From: Caldilineaceae bacterium
GTDB lineage: Bacteria > Chloroflexota > Anaerolineae > Caldilineales > Caldilineaceae
Direction: 5' to 3'
DNA length: 64,000 nucleotides
Assembly (NCBI GenBank): GCA_020634755.1
Contig: JACKBC010000010.1
Location: 1 to 64,000 of the forward strand
In this document: positions 1 to 8,928 of the stretch, in pieces
Numbering within the stretch: the first letter of the stretch is position 1
How the letters are laid out: each line of letters begins with the position of its first letter
Position numbers and translations under genes: made by a program
Notes under the pieces: model-generated
The model's input: only the letters and a program-made list of their open reading frames with translations
What the model was told of the DNA's origin: nothing
The model's database searches: none

Positions 1-52
1 AATTTACGAATAGGTTCTTCATGTCCTGCCAGGAATTTCTATTCGTAAGCGC

Positions 53-976
53 CTATACGGAATCAGCCCCATTGAGTCGTCGGCCCGCTGGATCTACCCA
101 CGGCTCTTCGCGGATTTCGGTTTCTACGCGTGGGCCGCGCTCGCCCACTACCAGGCGCCCGGTGACGTGGACCGGGTCGTGTTGAAATATGAGCAGAGCA
201 TCGCTTGCCATCGCCTCATCAATGAGCGTGCGTTTGGTTTCCATGCTGGTTAAGGGGAAAATGTCAAACGAGGGCACCCAAGCCAGCCGGTCAAGCTGCA
301 CCGCGCAATTGGCGGCATCGCCCAGAAAGAGCAGGCTCTCACCGCCATCTTCCACCCAAACCACTTGTAGCGCTGCCGTATGACCCGGCGCAATCTGCGT
401 GCGTACGCCGGTGGCCAACCGCTGCGGACCAGCCACCACTTCCAGCACGTTACGCGTCAGCAGCGGTTCCCAATTTTCGGCATGAAAAGTAGCGGCGGTG
501 CGCTCGTTGGGAAACGACGCCTCAGCTAGATCCAGCCGCTGACAGATGTAGCGTGCGTTGGGAAAGGTGGGCACAAGGGGGCCGGGGCTGTGATCCGGCG
601 TGTCGAAGCGCGTGCAACCGCCTACATGGTCGGCATGCAGGTGTGTCATGAGCACAATGGCCACATCGGCGGCGTCAAAGCCCACGCTGCGCATGTCGTC
701 CAGCAGCCGCTCGGTGCGATCGCCGATTTGCAAAATGCGGCGCTGTTTCTGGGGTATTTTGTCGCCGTATCCCCCATCCACCAAGATGAGACCGGCGTCG
801 GATTCAATAAGCAGCGAACGAGCGTCAAAGGGCGCCTGGTTTTGGGCATTGGGCATGAGCACCCGTTCCCACAGGACGCGCGGCACGACGCCAAAGAGCG
901 CGCCGCCATCCACCACGTGCAGACCGTCGCTCAAAATGTGGCAGCGGATAGAGCCGACGGTGAGCGTATAAGCCAT
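53..976 (-). CDS. MBL-fold metallo-hydrolase
   Basis: A 307-residue metallo-beta-lactamase-fold hydrolase, probably cytoplasmic. The signature THLHADHVGG lies near residues 111-120 and supplies the HxHxDH metal ligands. A second His (PGHTA, near 198) and an Asp (FLGDAAN, near 220) continue the usual ligand set. The subgroup resembles lactonase- or quorum-quenching-like MBL proteins, but the substrate cannot be read from sequence. The ATG at 974-976 follows a weak AAAGGAT. There is no signal peptide. It stands alone, divergent from the HAD gene, and the 234-base gap between them carries one end of a dispersed repeat. The family is sure; the reaction is unknown. Confidence 0.85.
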   Translation of the reverse strand: MAYTLTVGSIRCHILSDGLHVVDGGALFGVVPRVLWERVLMPNAQNQAPFDARSLLIESDAGLILVDGGYGDKIPQKQRRILQIGDRTERLLDDMRSVGFDAADVAIVLMTHLHADHVGGCTRFDTPDHSPGPLVPTFPNARYICQRLDLAEASFPNERTAATFHAENWEPLLTRNVLEVVAGPQRLATGVRTQIAPGHTAALQVVWVEDGGESLLFLGDAANCAVQLDRLAWVPSFDIFPLTSMETKRTLIDEAMASDALLIFQHDPVHVTGRLVVGERGPRVETEIREEPWVDPAGRRLNGADSV

Positions 977-1065
977 TATGGAAAAGATCCTTTCATTTCA
1001 GGACGTACGCGGCGCCTGTAGGCAACCCAGCGAGAACGCGTTCGCGTTTGATACAGTTTTAGTCA

Positions 1066-1092
1066 AGGCTTGCGTACATCCTGATTTATTAC
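1066..1092. repeat. Family E repeat, single end
   Basis: The sequence AAGGCTTGCGTACATCC matches the right end of the family E elements at 29398-29484 and 5984-6070. Only this end is recognisable here. It is followed by a short direct repeat of CCTGATTTAT. Confidence 0.45.
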
Positions 1093-1173
1093 GTCCTGAT
1101 TTATAGAGTGTCGATATGGGCCAAATTATATCACAACCACCATGATCCGGCGCGTAGATCAGCCATCGCTGAT

Positions 1174-1202
1174 TTGAACCCCACGCTGAACGCGCCTATA
1201 AT
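1174..1202 (+). promoter_or_regulatory. Sigma-70-like promoter, probably leaderless
   Basis: TTGAAC (1174-1179) and TATAAT (1197-1202) are separated by 17 bases, a near-consensus housekeeping promoter. The ATG of the HAD gene begins at 1211, only 8 bases after the -10 box, so transcription would be expected to start on or next to the start codon. No ribosome-binding site is present. This fits a leaderless mRNA, but no start-site data are available. Confidence 0.6.
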
Positions 1203-1210
1203 TCGATGTT

Positions 1211-2254
1211 ATGAGCAACTCAACCCCAGATGATGAAATCGAAATTCGGCCTGGCATGGAGCCGCTGACGCCCGAGGAGCTGGAACGCTTCTTGGCGCGG
1301 GCGCGCGCCCAAGGGCGTACGCTCACTTCGGAAGAACAGTACGCTATCTTTGGACCAGCGCCCGAAAAGCCCGCGCCGCAACCGCTTTATGCGGATGTGG
1401 CCGAGATGGATGCGGCGTTGCTGACGCACAGCGAAGTGAATGCGCTGGCAGACCGCTTTTTTGGCGAACAGGATGCCACTTTGCCGGCCACCCCGCGTTT
1501 GATTCAAGGCGTTATCTTTGATTTTGACTATACGCTGGTCCAGTTGACGCGGTCAACCGATGAATTGATGGCGGAGGGGGCCCGCCAGGCCGATGCCTAC
1601 ATGCGCTCTACCGGTATGACGTTGCCCGATGACTTTTGGCGTAATATTGTGGAGGCGCGGCGCTTTGCCGAAGAAAAATCGGAGGAAGAGCAGGAAGAGC
1701 ATATTGCCGACGACGCCATGAGTTTTCTGCTACAATTTTTCGGCTACCCGGCCAGCAAAATGGACCCAGCCGTGCTGCGCCGCGCCGTGGACATTTTCTA
1801 TGCGCCCGAGATGACGGCCTGGCAGCCGGTGGCGGGCGCCGTGGACCTGCTGCGCCAACTTCACACACAGGGGTATAAGGTGGCGCTGCTGGCCAACTAT
1901 AATTGCGATCGCGTCTTTCAGCGCATGGTCGATTATGCTGGTTTTCGCCCTTATCTGGATATAGTCCTTTCCAGCAGCAGCGTAGAGCGCCGCAAGCCCG
2001 ATGAGATATTTTTCAATTTGGTCTTGGAGCGTTGGGATGCACTGCCCCACGAGGTAATTGTGGTGGGTGACAGCCTGGTGCATGACATCAAAGGCGGGCT
2101 GGATTTGGGCGCATTCACTGTGCGGGTGCAGGGTCCCACATCGGTACAAATTGCTTATCAAAATGAGCAGGCCGCCGAGCAGGTCAAAGCGGATGCGGTG
2201 ATCAGCGAATTAGCCCAGTTGCCCGCGCTCGTGGCGCAATGGGCGGCGGCATAA
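1211..2254 (+). CDS. HAD-superfamily hydrolase with N-terminal extension
   Basis: A 347-residue haloacid dehalogenase-like phosphohydrolase. Motif I is FDFDYTLV (nucleophile Asp104, acid/base Asp106). Motif II lies in ALLANYNCD, the motif III Lys in RRKPDE, and motif IV in VVGDSLVHDIKGG. A helical cap fits between motifs I and II, as in the HAD-IA group. The first 95 or so residues are an unusual acidic extension (PLTPEELERFLARAR) resembling a helical interaction segment; its role is unknown. The start sits 8 bases below a good -10 box, so translation is probably leaderless. The substrate is unknown; small sugar phosphates or nucleotides are usual for the family. Confidence 0.85.
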   Translation: MSNSTPDDEIEIRPGMEPLTPEELERFLARARAQGRTLTSEEQYAIFGPAPEKPAPQPLYADVAEMDAALLTHSEVNALADRFFGEQDATLPATPRLIQGVIFDFDYTLVQLTRSTDELMAEGARQADAYMRSTGMTLPDDFWRNIVEARRFAEEKSEEEQEEHIADDAMSFLLQFFGYPASKMDPAVLRRAVDIFYAPEMTAWQPVAGAVDLLRQLHTQGYKVALLANYNCDRVFQRMVDYAGFRPYLDIVLSSSSVERRKPDEIFFNLVLERWDALPHEVIVVGDSLVHDIKGGLDLGAFTVRVQGPTSVQIAYQNEQAAEQVKADAVISELAQLPALVAQWAAA

Positions 2255-2297
2255 TGGATGTGCGGCTGCCCATGCAGGTACTATCGGAGCAATAGAC

Positions 2298-2501
2298 ATG
2301 GCTACGCTCCATTTGATGGTTGGGCTTCCTTGCTCAGGAAAGACAACGCTCGCCCAAAAGCTTGAGCATGAGCTACCGGCGCTGCGTTTGAATACGGATG
2401 AGTGGCACATACGCCTCTTTGGTCAAGATGCAGAAGATTCAGAACACGACGCTCGGCATAGCCCAATCGAGACCCTACTCTGGAACAGAAAACCTTTATA
2501 A
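2298..2501 (+). pseudogene. Truncated P-loop kinase/ATPase gene
   Basis: The reading frame opens with a Walker A motif, GLPCSGKTTLAQKL, followed by LNTDEWHIRLFG and DARHSPIETLLWN. This is the start of the small zeta-toxin/gluconokinase-like P-loop kinases, which usually run to about 160-180 residues. Similarity stops at LLWN; four unrelated residues and a stop follow, giving 67 residues with no base-binding or lid segment. The rest of the gene is not found downstream. The break lies about 30 bases before a 132-bp palindromic element (2521-2652), so insertion and deletion are likely causes. A functional product is improbable. Confidence 0.6.
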
Positions 2502-2520
2502 ACCGAGATATTTATCTTTC

Positions 2521-2652
2521 AGAAGCTGTCTAAAAAGGTGGTTGAGGTGTGTCACATTCCGGGAAAGGGCCACGAAATCCTGGTCAAATCATCCGCAATC
2601 GGCCCTTTCCCGGAATATTTTGGACCTAATTGTGACTTTTCAAATTGCTTCT
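2521..2652. mobile_element. Small palindromic element, possible MITE or IS relic
   Basis: The outer ends form an imperfect inverted repeat: AGAAGCTGTCTAAAAAGG at 2521-2538 against the complement of 2635-2652, sharing AGAAGC and AAAAG. Inside is a perfect 16-bp hairpin arm pair, 2556-2571 (ATTCCGGGAAAGGGCC) and 2601-2616. No target duplication is clear and there is no transposase. It lies between the broken kinase gene and ltrA. Confidence 0.45.
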
Positions 2653-2684
2653 CTGGATTAGCCCACATGAAGCTCTGTGGTGAT

Positions 2685-3863
2685 TTAGCCGCTTTCTCTA
2701 TATCGCCCCACCAGCTTGACCGCCAGCAGCCCGGCCAGCAACAGGCCCGTGATCAATACGGCCTGGCCGGTAAAGACGCTGATTAAGATCAGGAGCGCCG
2801 CTGCTGGAAACAGCGCCATCTCTTTCCCGCTTTGCGCCCGCACCCGCTCATGCAGCAGCCACAGCACCAGCAGGTATATCGCCACTGGAATGGCCACGGC
2901 CGCCCCGGCCGCCGTCGCGCTAATCTCGGCGTGGTGGGTGGCCTGATCCACCGCCACGGCCAGCCCTGCGCCCACGGCCGCCGCCGCGGCAAACACAAAC
3001 AGGTGACCGTATCCCCAAATAAAGGCCGTGCGCAGCGAGGTCAGCAGATCGTCCATGGGCCGATCAAAATAGAGCCACCACATGGCAAATACAATCAGAA
3101 CGCCGCCCGCAATGATGATGGCCAGTTGGGCGCTTAACTGACCATCTTGCAAGGCAGCCTGTATGGCCAGCGATGCGGCCAGAATAGATTCGCCCAATAC
3201 GATAATGGTAAATAGCCCATAGCGCTCGGCAATGTGGCCCGCATGCCATGCCGAGGGCGCCACGCGTTCGGCCCAAACAGGCACCAACAGTTCGGCCAGC
3301 ACCAATATTACAAAGCCAACCATGATCCATTGGCCGGGTGCAAAAAGTAACCCGATCCACCCGATCTGGCAAAGCCCCAAGCCAATGGCATAGCGAAATG
3401 CCGAGGCGCGGTGTGCATTATCGGCAAGCCCGGCGCGCAGCCATTGCCCGATGAGCGACAGGCGCATGATCGAATAGCCAAGCGTGACAATGGGAAACCG
3501 CAGTTCATCGAACGCTTGCGGAATGCCGGCGGCAATGATCAGCGCCCCAATGAGTTGTACAAAAGTCGCCAGCCGATAGGGCACATCATCGGTGTCGTAG
3601 GCCGAGGCAAACCAGGTAAAGTTCATCCACGCCCACCAAATGGCAAAGAAGACGATGCTGAAGCTGAACACGCCTTGGGTGGCGTGTCCTTCGGCCAAGG
3701 CATGATGCAGACTGCTGCCCGCCTGGGCAATTGCCACCACAAAGACTAGATCAAAAAAGAGTTCCAGCGGAGTGGCGGCCCGGTGCCCCTCTTCTGGAGA
3801 GCGGGCCCGCATGGGTATGGCCCATTGGGCCATATTGGGTGTGTCTTTGGCGTGTTCGGTCAT
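2685..3863 (-). CDS. Low temperature requirement protein A (LtrA family)
   Basis: A 392-residue polytopic membrane protein. Near residues 33-47 it has the diagnostic PLELFFDLVFVVAIAQ segment of LtrA-type proteins, followed by a WAWMNFTWFASAYDTDD stretch. Eight to ten hydrophobic segments can be counted. The family is named after a Listeria gene needed for growth in the cold; its biochemical function is not known. The last segment (LITGLLLAGLLAVKL) is followed by a short basic tail. The ATG at 3861-3863 is the only sensible start. It is downstream of glnS on the same strand but separated from it by a strong hairpin, so it is probably a separate transcript. Confidence 0.8.
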   Translation of the reverse strand: MTEHAKDTPNMAQWAIPMRARSPEEGHRAATPLELFFDLVFVVAIAQAGSSLHHALAEGHATQGVFSFSIVFFAIWWAWMNFTWFASAYDTDDVPYRLATFVQLIGALIIAAGIPQAFDELRFPIVTLGYSIMRLSLIGQWLRAGLADNAHRASAFRYAIGLGLCQIGWIGLLFAPGQWIMVGFVILVLAELLVPVWAERVAPSAWHAGHIAERYGLFTIIVLGESILAASLAIQAALQDGQLSAQLAIIIAGGVLIVFAMWWLYFDRPMDDLLTSLRTAFIWGYGHLFVFAAAAAVGAGLAVAVDQATHHAEISATAAGAAVAIPVAIYLLVLWLLHERVRAQSGKEMALFPAAALLILISVFTGQAVLITGLLLAGLLAVKLVGRYRESG

Positions 3864-3957
3864 TTTCGAAGCCTGCGTAGCGGGATTCCATCAATTTATT
3901 GAACAGTACGAAATATTTGTGTTTGGGTGTGCTGATATGTCGTGCGGCCAGCTTGCG

Positions 3958-3992
3958 CAGGCCTGTCAGGTTTCCAAAACCTGACAGGCCTG
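3958..3992. repeat. CCTGTCAGG hairpin between glnS and ltrA
   Basis: Perfect 16-bp arms, CAGGCCTGTCAGGTTT (3958-3973) and its complement (3977-3992), enclose the loop CCA. The same CCTGTCAGG/CCTGACAGG core recurs at 17.7, 45.5, 57.0 and 63.3 kb. It may end transcription from glnS, although it has no T-run. Confidence 0.7.
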
Positions 3993-4044
3993 GTGGGGCG
4001 CATCTTCGGTTGGCGTCTCAACTGCGCGCGCTGCGCTACTTTGT

Positions 4045-5733
4045 TCAATCGCCTTTGGCGGCAATTTTGGCCCAGGAATCGCGCAGCGTCACCGTGCGGT
4101 TAAAGACAAGGTTGTCCGGCGTGGAATCGAGATCCACACAGAAGTAGCCCAGACGCTCAAATTGATAGCGCTCGCCTGGTTCGGCATTGGCCAAACTCGG
4201 TTCCACTAACGCATGCGTATTGATCTCCAGCGAGTTGGGATTCAAATTGTCGGTGAAATCGCCCTCATCATCCACATCATCTGGATTTTCGGTGGCAAAG
4301 AGGCGGTCATAGAGACGCACCTCGGCGGGAATGGCGTGCGGCGCCGACACCCAGTGGATGGTGCCGCGTACCTTGCGGCCATCGGGCGCGTTGCCCCCGC
4401 GTGATTCTGGATCCCAGGTGCAGCGCAGTTCCACCACTTGGCCATTTTCGTCTTTGATCACCTCATTGCAGGTGACCAAGCAGGCGTAGCGCAAGCGTAC
4501 TTCTTTGCCGGGCGCCAGCCGGTGCCACTTGCGAGGGGCATCCTCTAAAAAGTCGTCGCGCTCCACGTACAGTTCGCGGGAAAATGGCACCATGCGCGTG
4601 CCGGCCGACTCATCTTCAGGATTGTTAATGGCCTCAAATTCTTCGGTTTGCCCGGCGGGATAATTTTCAATCACCAGCTTGAGCGGGTTGAGCACGCCCA
4701 TGACGCGCCGCGCCCGCAAGTTCAAATCCTGCCGAATGCAATATTCGAGCAGGGCCATATCCACGGTGCTGTTGGTTTTGGCCACGCCGATGCGCTCGCA
4801 GAAATCGCGGATGGCCTCGGGCGTGTACCCGCGGCGGCGCAGACCGGCCAACGAGGGCATGCGCGGGTCATCCCAGCCGGCGACATGGCCATCATTGACC
4901 AGGCGCGTCAGCTTGCGCTTGCTGAGCACGGTGTAGTTGAGCTGCAACCGCGCAAATTCGATCTGCTGCGGATGGTCAATCTCCAATGTGTCCAGATACC
5001 AATTGTAGAGCGGACGGTGATCGGCAAATTCCAGCGTGCAGACCGAATGGGTAATGCCCTCTATGGAATCGGATTGACCGTGCGCCCAATCATACATGGG
5101 GTAGATATTCCACTTGTCACCCGTGCGGTGATGTTCGGCGTGCAGAATGCGATACATGACCGGGTCGCGCATGTTGAGATTGCCGGACTTCATATCTCCC
5201 TTGGCGCGCAGCACGCGTGAACCATCGGGGAATTCGCCATTTTTCATGCGTTCAAAAAGGTCCAGATTCTCCTCGACGCTGCGCTCGCGATAGGGGCTCT
5301 CTTTGCCCGGCGCGGTCAGCGTGCCGCGATAGGTCCGCATCTCTTCCGCGCTTAAATCGTCCACGTAGGCGCGCTTCTCTTTGATAAGCTGCACGGCCCA
5401 ATCGTAAAGCTGGTCGAAATAGTCAGAGGCATAGCGCGCCTCGCCATTCCATTCAAAGCCCAGCCACTTGACATCCGCTTGGATGGCGTCGACAAAATCG
5501 GTCTTCTCTTTGGTGGGGTTGGTGTCGTCGAAACGCAGATTGCATTGGCCGCCAAATTCTGCGGCAATGCCAAAGTTGAGGCAGATCGACTTGGCATGCC
5601 CAATGTGCAAAAACCCATTGGGCTCGGGGGGGAAGCGGGTATGGACGCGGCCCCCATATTTGCCGCTGGCCGTGTCCTCGGCCACAATCTCGCGCACAAA
5701 ATCGGTTGAAACAGTTGGTTCTGCCGTTGCCAT
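4045..5733 (-). CDS. glnS: Glutamine--tRNA ligase
   Basis: Charges tRNA-Gln with glutamine in the cytoplasm. It is a class I synthetase with the HIGH-type motif PPEPNGFLHIGHAK and a KMSK-equivalent loop, VLSKRKL. The segment CTLEFADHRPLYNWYLD is typical of GlnRS. The C-terminal half carries the anticodon-binding beta-barrels (NPEDESAGTRMVPFSRELYVERDDF and onward). The start chosen is the ATG at 5731-5733, preceded by GGAAAG at 11 bases, giving 562 residues, close to the usual 550-560; an upstream in-frame ATG would add 21 unconserved residues. GlnRS rather than GatCAB-only charging is patchy outside Proteobacteria, which suggests old acquisition. Confidence 0.95.
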   Translation of the reverse strand: MATAEPTVSTDFVREIVAEDTASGKYGGRVHTRFPPEPNGFLHIGHAKSICLNFGIAAEFGGQCNLRFDDTNPTKEKTDFVDAIQADVKWLGFEWNGEARYASDYFDQLYDWAVQLIKEKRAYVDDLSAEEMRTYRGTLTAPGKESPYRERSVEENLDLFERMKNGEFPDGSRVLRAKGDMKSGNLNMRDPVMYRILHAEHHRTGDKWNIYPMYDWAHGQSDSIEGITHSVCTLEFADHRPLYNWYLDTLEIDHPQQIEFARLQLNYTVLSKRKLTRLVNDGHVAGWDDPRMPSLAGLRRRGYTPEAIRDFCERIGVAKTNSTVDMALLEYCIRQDLNLRARRVMGVLNPLKLVIENYPAGQTEEFEAINNPEDESAGTRMVPFSRELYVERDDFLEDAPRKWHRLAPGKEVRLRYACLVTCNEVIKDENGQVVELRCTWDPESRGGNAPDGRKVRGTIHWVSAPHAIPAEVRLYDRLFATENPDDVDDEGDFTDNLNPNSLEINTHALVEPSLANAEPGERYQFERLGYFCVDLDSTPDNLVFNRTVTLRDSWAKIAAKGD

Positions 5734-6126
5734 AATTAAATAACTTTCCTTCAACAAATGAAAACAAAGTGATGCACGAATAGCATATCGACCCATTTTA
5801 CCCGATCTTAGCTGACTTTCCGAACAGCGGGGGCTCTTATTTGGAGAGAAGTTTCATTTTGGAAAAACAATCGGGCGCAGATATGCCGTGGTTCTGCAGC
5901 AGGCTTCTGCGTAGGGGGCGCTACAGCAGCGGCCTCCATTCTGTGGCATCGTGACTATAGAGATGACAATAGAGATTACGACAACACGACTTACGCAGCG
6001 CCAGTGGACCGCCAGCAGAGCACCACTTAGCTGACCGGGCAATTTGCTCGCCAGGCTTGCGTCAGTCCTGGACAATAGCCAGCGCGACAATAGAAGTCGT
6101 CATGATCAAGATGATGGAGGAACCTG
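5734..6126. other. Intergenic region upstream of glnS and the DUF3179 gene
   Basis: This divergent 393-base gap must hold both promoters, but no convincing -35/-10 pair was found by eye. It contains one family E repeat (5984-6070). A 78-codon open frame on the minus strand overlaps the repeat, lacks a ribosome-binding site and has an improbable composition, so it is not called as a gene. Confidence 0.5.
5984..6070. repeat. Family E repeat, copy 1
   Basis: The left end is CGACTTACGCAGCGCCAGTGG and the right end is CCAGGCTTGCGTCAGTCC, forming inverted ends around GACTTACGCA/TGCGTMAGTC. Size is about 87 bp. It lies directly upstream of the DUF3179 lipoprotein gene. Confidence 0.6.
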
Positions 6127-7347
6127 ATGCTGAAACGACATCAAAGATGGGTATGGGGTGCGGGCGTGCTGCTGCTCTTGCTTCTGGCTAGCTGCACCAT
6201 GCAGGTGGAAACGCCCGCCGCCACATCGGTCGCAAATGAAGCCGCAGAAAATGCAACAGCGGCTACGGCTGCCAATGACGCTGCGTGGCTGCCGCCCGAA
6301 TCGCCTCCGTTTGATACAAGCGGCTGGCGCACGGACTTTAGCAAGCGCACGGTGGCCTGGGACGAAATCATGTCCGGCGGACCCCCCAAGGATGGAATCG
6401 CATCCGTAGACGAACCCGCATTTGAAAGCGTGAACGCAGCGGCGGAATGGCTCACCGCGCGCGACCCAGTTATTTTCTTCGCCCACAATGGTGACGTGCG
6501 CGCTTATCCGCTGGCGATTCTGATCTGGCATGAAATTGTCAATGATGAGGTGGGGGGCATGCCGGTGGCGGTGACCTTTTGTCCGCTGTGTAATGCCAGC
6601 ATTGTCTTTGACGCCACTATTGACGGCCAGGCGCATGAGTTTGGCGCCACCGGTCGCCTGCGTAATAGCGACCTGGTCATGTACGACCGCGTGACCGAAA
6701 GCTGGTGGCAGCAATTTACCGGCCAGGCGCTGGTGGGCGACTACGCGGGACGCCAGCTGGATTTCCTGCCCAGCCAGGTGATCAGCTTTGGTGACTTTGC
6801 CGCTGAATTTTCCAACGGGCAAGTGTTGCAGCGCCCCGCGTTTCGCCGCAGCTATGGCGCTAATCCGTACGTCAGTTACGACTCGACAGACGGACGGCCC
6901 TTCCTCTTTACCGGCGAATTGGATACCCGTTTGCCGGCCACTGAGCGCGTGGTCGGGGTTGAACTAGATGGCAATCATGTGATGGCTTATCCATTTAGCG
7001 TTGTGGCGGAGGCTGGTACGATCAATGATGAAGTGGCTGGTGAAGCCATTGTGGTGCTGCACAAGAGCGGCACGGCCAGCGCGCTGGACAGCCGCACCAT
7101 CAACGAAGGGCGCGAGGTGGGCAGCGTTGCTGTATTCAAACGCCAATTGAATGGGCAATTGTTGACCTTTTCCGCCCATGCAGATGGTTCCTTCACCGAT
7201 GCCGAAACGGGGAGCACGTGGAATATTCTGGGTGACGCGGTGGCTGGTGAGCTTGCCGGCAGCCAGCTTACGCGCGTGCTCGCCTTCGATCACTTCTGGT
7301 TTGCGTGGGCGGCGTTTCATCCAGAGACGGGTTTATATGGCGAGTAG
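6127..7347 (+). CDS. DUF3179 domain-containing lipoprotein
   Basis: A 406-residue predicted lipoprotein. A basic, hydrophobic N-terminus ends in the lipobox LLASC, so Cys23 should be lipidated and the protein held on the outer face of the membrane. A low-complexity Ala/Thr/Asn linker follows. The DUF3179 domain begins near residue 50 and contains YPLAILIWHEIVND and the strictly patterned TFCPLCNAS, whose two Cys could bind metal or form a redox pair. The C-terminal region carries TWNILGDAV and FDHFWFAWAAFHPET, typical of the family. The function of DUF3179 is not established. ATG at 6127, after GGAGGAA. A family E repeat is immediately upstream. Confidence 0.85.
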   Translation: MLKRHQRWVWGAGVLLLLLLASCTMQVETPAATSVANEAAENATAATAANDAAWLPPESPPFDTSGWRTDFSKRTVAWDEIMSGGPPKDGIASVDEPAFESVNAAAEWLTARDPVIFFAHNGDVRAYPLAILIWHEIVNDEVGGMPVAVTFCPLCNASIVFDATIDGQAHEFGATGRLRNSDLVMYDRVTESWWQQFTGQALVGDYAGRQLDFLPSQVISFGDFAAEFSNGQVLQRPAFRRSYGANPYVSYDSTDGRPFLFTGELDTRLPATERVVGVELDGNHVMAYPFSVVAEAGTINDEVAGEAIVVLHKSGTASALDSRTINEGREVGSVAVFKRQLNGQLLTFSAHADGSFTDAETGSTWNILGDAVAGELAGSQLTRVLAFDHFWFAWAAFHPETGLYGE

Positions 7348-7400
7348 GGGTCACGTTGGGGTTTGTTCGTATGTGCAATTTCTGATCCCCTTGCGGAAAT

Positions 7401-8912
7401 TCAGGCCAGGCTGGCGAAAACTTCCATGAGCCGCGCGGCGAGTTGGCGCGGGGCGTGATGCGAAGGTTGATTGACATCGACTAGATTGCCGGTAAAGAGG
7501 CGATATTCTAACGGAAAGCGTCCGAACATTTCTTTCACTTCTGTGGCGCCAGACGTGGCGTGGGATGTAGTATCAGAAGCCGCGCTGGGCAATGTGACCC
7601 ATTGTGAAACCGCGGATGGTGGGGTGTGGGCGTCGTAATTATGGTTGGCCAGCACGGTGGTAAACGCATTGCCGGCGTGGCGCCGCAGCTGGAGCATATG
7701 GTCAGACACGGTAAAGTGGTCGGTTTCACCGGGCTGCGTTGTAATGTTGCAAATGTAAATACTGGGAGCGGCCGAGGCGCAGATGGCATCGCGCACGCCG
7801 GGCACCAGCAGATTGGGCATAATGCTGGTGAAGAAGCTGCCCGGCCCAGCCACAATTAGGTCGGCTTGCAGGATGGAGCGAATGGCTTCCGGGTAGGCAG
7901 GCGGCGTTTCCGGCTTGAGGAAGACGCGCATGATCTGCCCGCCGGTTTCGGGAATTTGGCTTTCCCCTTCCACCAGCAACCACTCTTCTGCGTCCAAAGC
8001 GCCATTGTGGACATCATCTGCATCGGAATTGCGGCGGCGGGCGATTTCGGCGCAGAGGTGCACCTGTTCCAGCGTGCTGGGCAGCACGCGGCCGCGCACG
8101 GCCAGCACGCGGCTGCTCTCGGCCAGGCCCGATTCAAAGCTGCCGCTGACGGCGGCCATGGTGGCAATAAAGAGATTGCCAAAGCTGTGTCCGGCTAATT
8201 CGCTTTTGTCCTGCCCGCTGCGCGTGGCATCATAACGCGCAAAGCGATATTGAAACAGCCGCGTCAATAGCTCTTCGGATTCGCTGAGCGCCGCAATGTT
8301 ATTGCGAAAGTCGCCCGGCGGCAACATGCCCATTTGGCGACGCAAACGGCCGCTGCTGCCGCCATCATCGGCCACGGTGACAATCGCCGTGATCGAATCG
8401 GTATATTCACGCAGGCCGCGCAGCAATTGGGGCATGCCCGTGCCGCCGCCAATGGCCACAATGTTGGGGCCGCCGGCAGGATTGCGGGAGGCAATAAAAG
8501 GCGTTGCCTGCTTGATTTGTAGTGGTTCATCAGCGGTCACTGGCGCTTGTTGAAGGCGGTCGGTCTCGGCACGCTCGGCTACTGAGGACGAATGTAATGC
8601 GCGAGCCGACGCCTCGGGCTCGCTTGTCGGCGCTTTCGGCAATGGGCATGACGGGTCTACTGCATCAAGCGGGTCTGCGTGTTGCGCAGTCTGTTTGGCC
8701 TGCGCCATATTGGATGCCTTGCCATTGCGCCAGTGATGAGTGAAGCTCCAGAGGGTCATTATGAGTCCTGTGACGGTAAGCCACAGGGCGCGGCTGCCCG
8801 TCAGGCTGCCGCCAGCGCCATTGCCCATCAGCATATCCACCAAGCCGACCACCCCAGCGCCCAGCACAAACATACCCAGATAAGAGGCTACAGTTCTATA
8901 AGATATGTACAT
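7401..8912 (-). CDS. yvcK: YvcK-family protein (gluconeogenesis factor-like)
   Basis: A 503-residue membrane-anchored YvcK/CofD-fold protein. Two membrane segments occupy residues 10-60, followed by a polar linker to about residue 150. The YvcK domain then starts with VAIGGGTGMPQLLRGL and VADDGGSSGRLRRQMG, the nucleotide-sugar-binding loops, and continues with LPPGDFRNNIAAL and SFGNLFIATM. YvcK proteins bind UDP-GlcNAc-type ligands and link carbon supply to cell-wall synthesis; they lack CofD activity. The start is the ATG at 8910-8912 with GAGGTG just upstream; a GTG two codons earlier would overlap that site. It follows the QTMAN-like gene by 16 bases, so the two probably form one transcript. 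Confidence 0.88.
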   Translation of the reverse strand: MYISYRTVASYLGMFVLGAGVVGLVDMLMGNGAGGSLTGSRALWLTVTGLIMTLWSFTHHWRNGKASNMAQAKQTAQHADPLDAVDPSCPLPKAPTSEPEASARALHSSSVAERAETDRLQQAPVTADEPLQIKQATPFIASRNPAGGPNIVAIGGGTGMPQLLRGLREYTDSITAIVTVADDGGSSGRLRRQMGMLPPGDFRNNIAALSESEELLTRLFQYRFARYDATRSGQDKSELAGHSFGNLFIATMAAVSGSFESGLAESSRVLAVRGRVLPSTLEQVHLCAEIARRRNSDADDVHNGALDAEEWLLVEGESQIPETGGQIMRVFLKPETPPAYPEAIRSILQADLIVAGPGSFFTSIMPNLLVPGVRDAICASAAPSIYICNITTQPGETDHFTVSDHMLQLRRHAGNAFTTVLANHNYDAHTPPSAVSQWVTLPSAASDTTSHATSGATEVKEMFGRFPLEYRLFTGNLVDVNQPSHHAPRQLAARLMEVFASLA

Positions 8913-8928
8913 ATCCACCTCGCTTCGA

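Noticed and set aside
2398..2661. 87-codon frame overlapping the broken kinase
   Set aside because: It runs through the palindromic element and lacks domain features; coding is unlikely.
4700..4760. tRNA-like GTTCAAATCC string
   Set aside because: It lies inside glnS in frame and has no acceptor or anticodon stem.
5854..6090. 78-codon open frame upstream of the DUF3179 gene
   Set aside because: It overlaps the family E repeat, has no ribosome-binding site and an odd composition rich in Cys and Ala; no similarity recognised.
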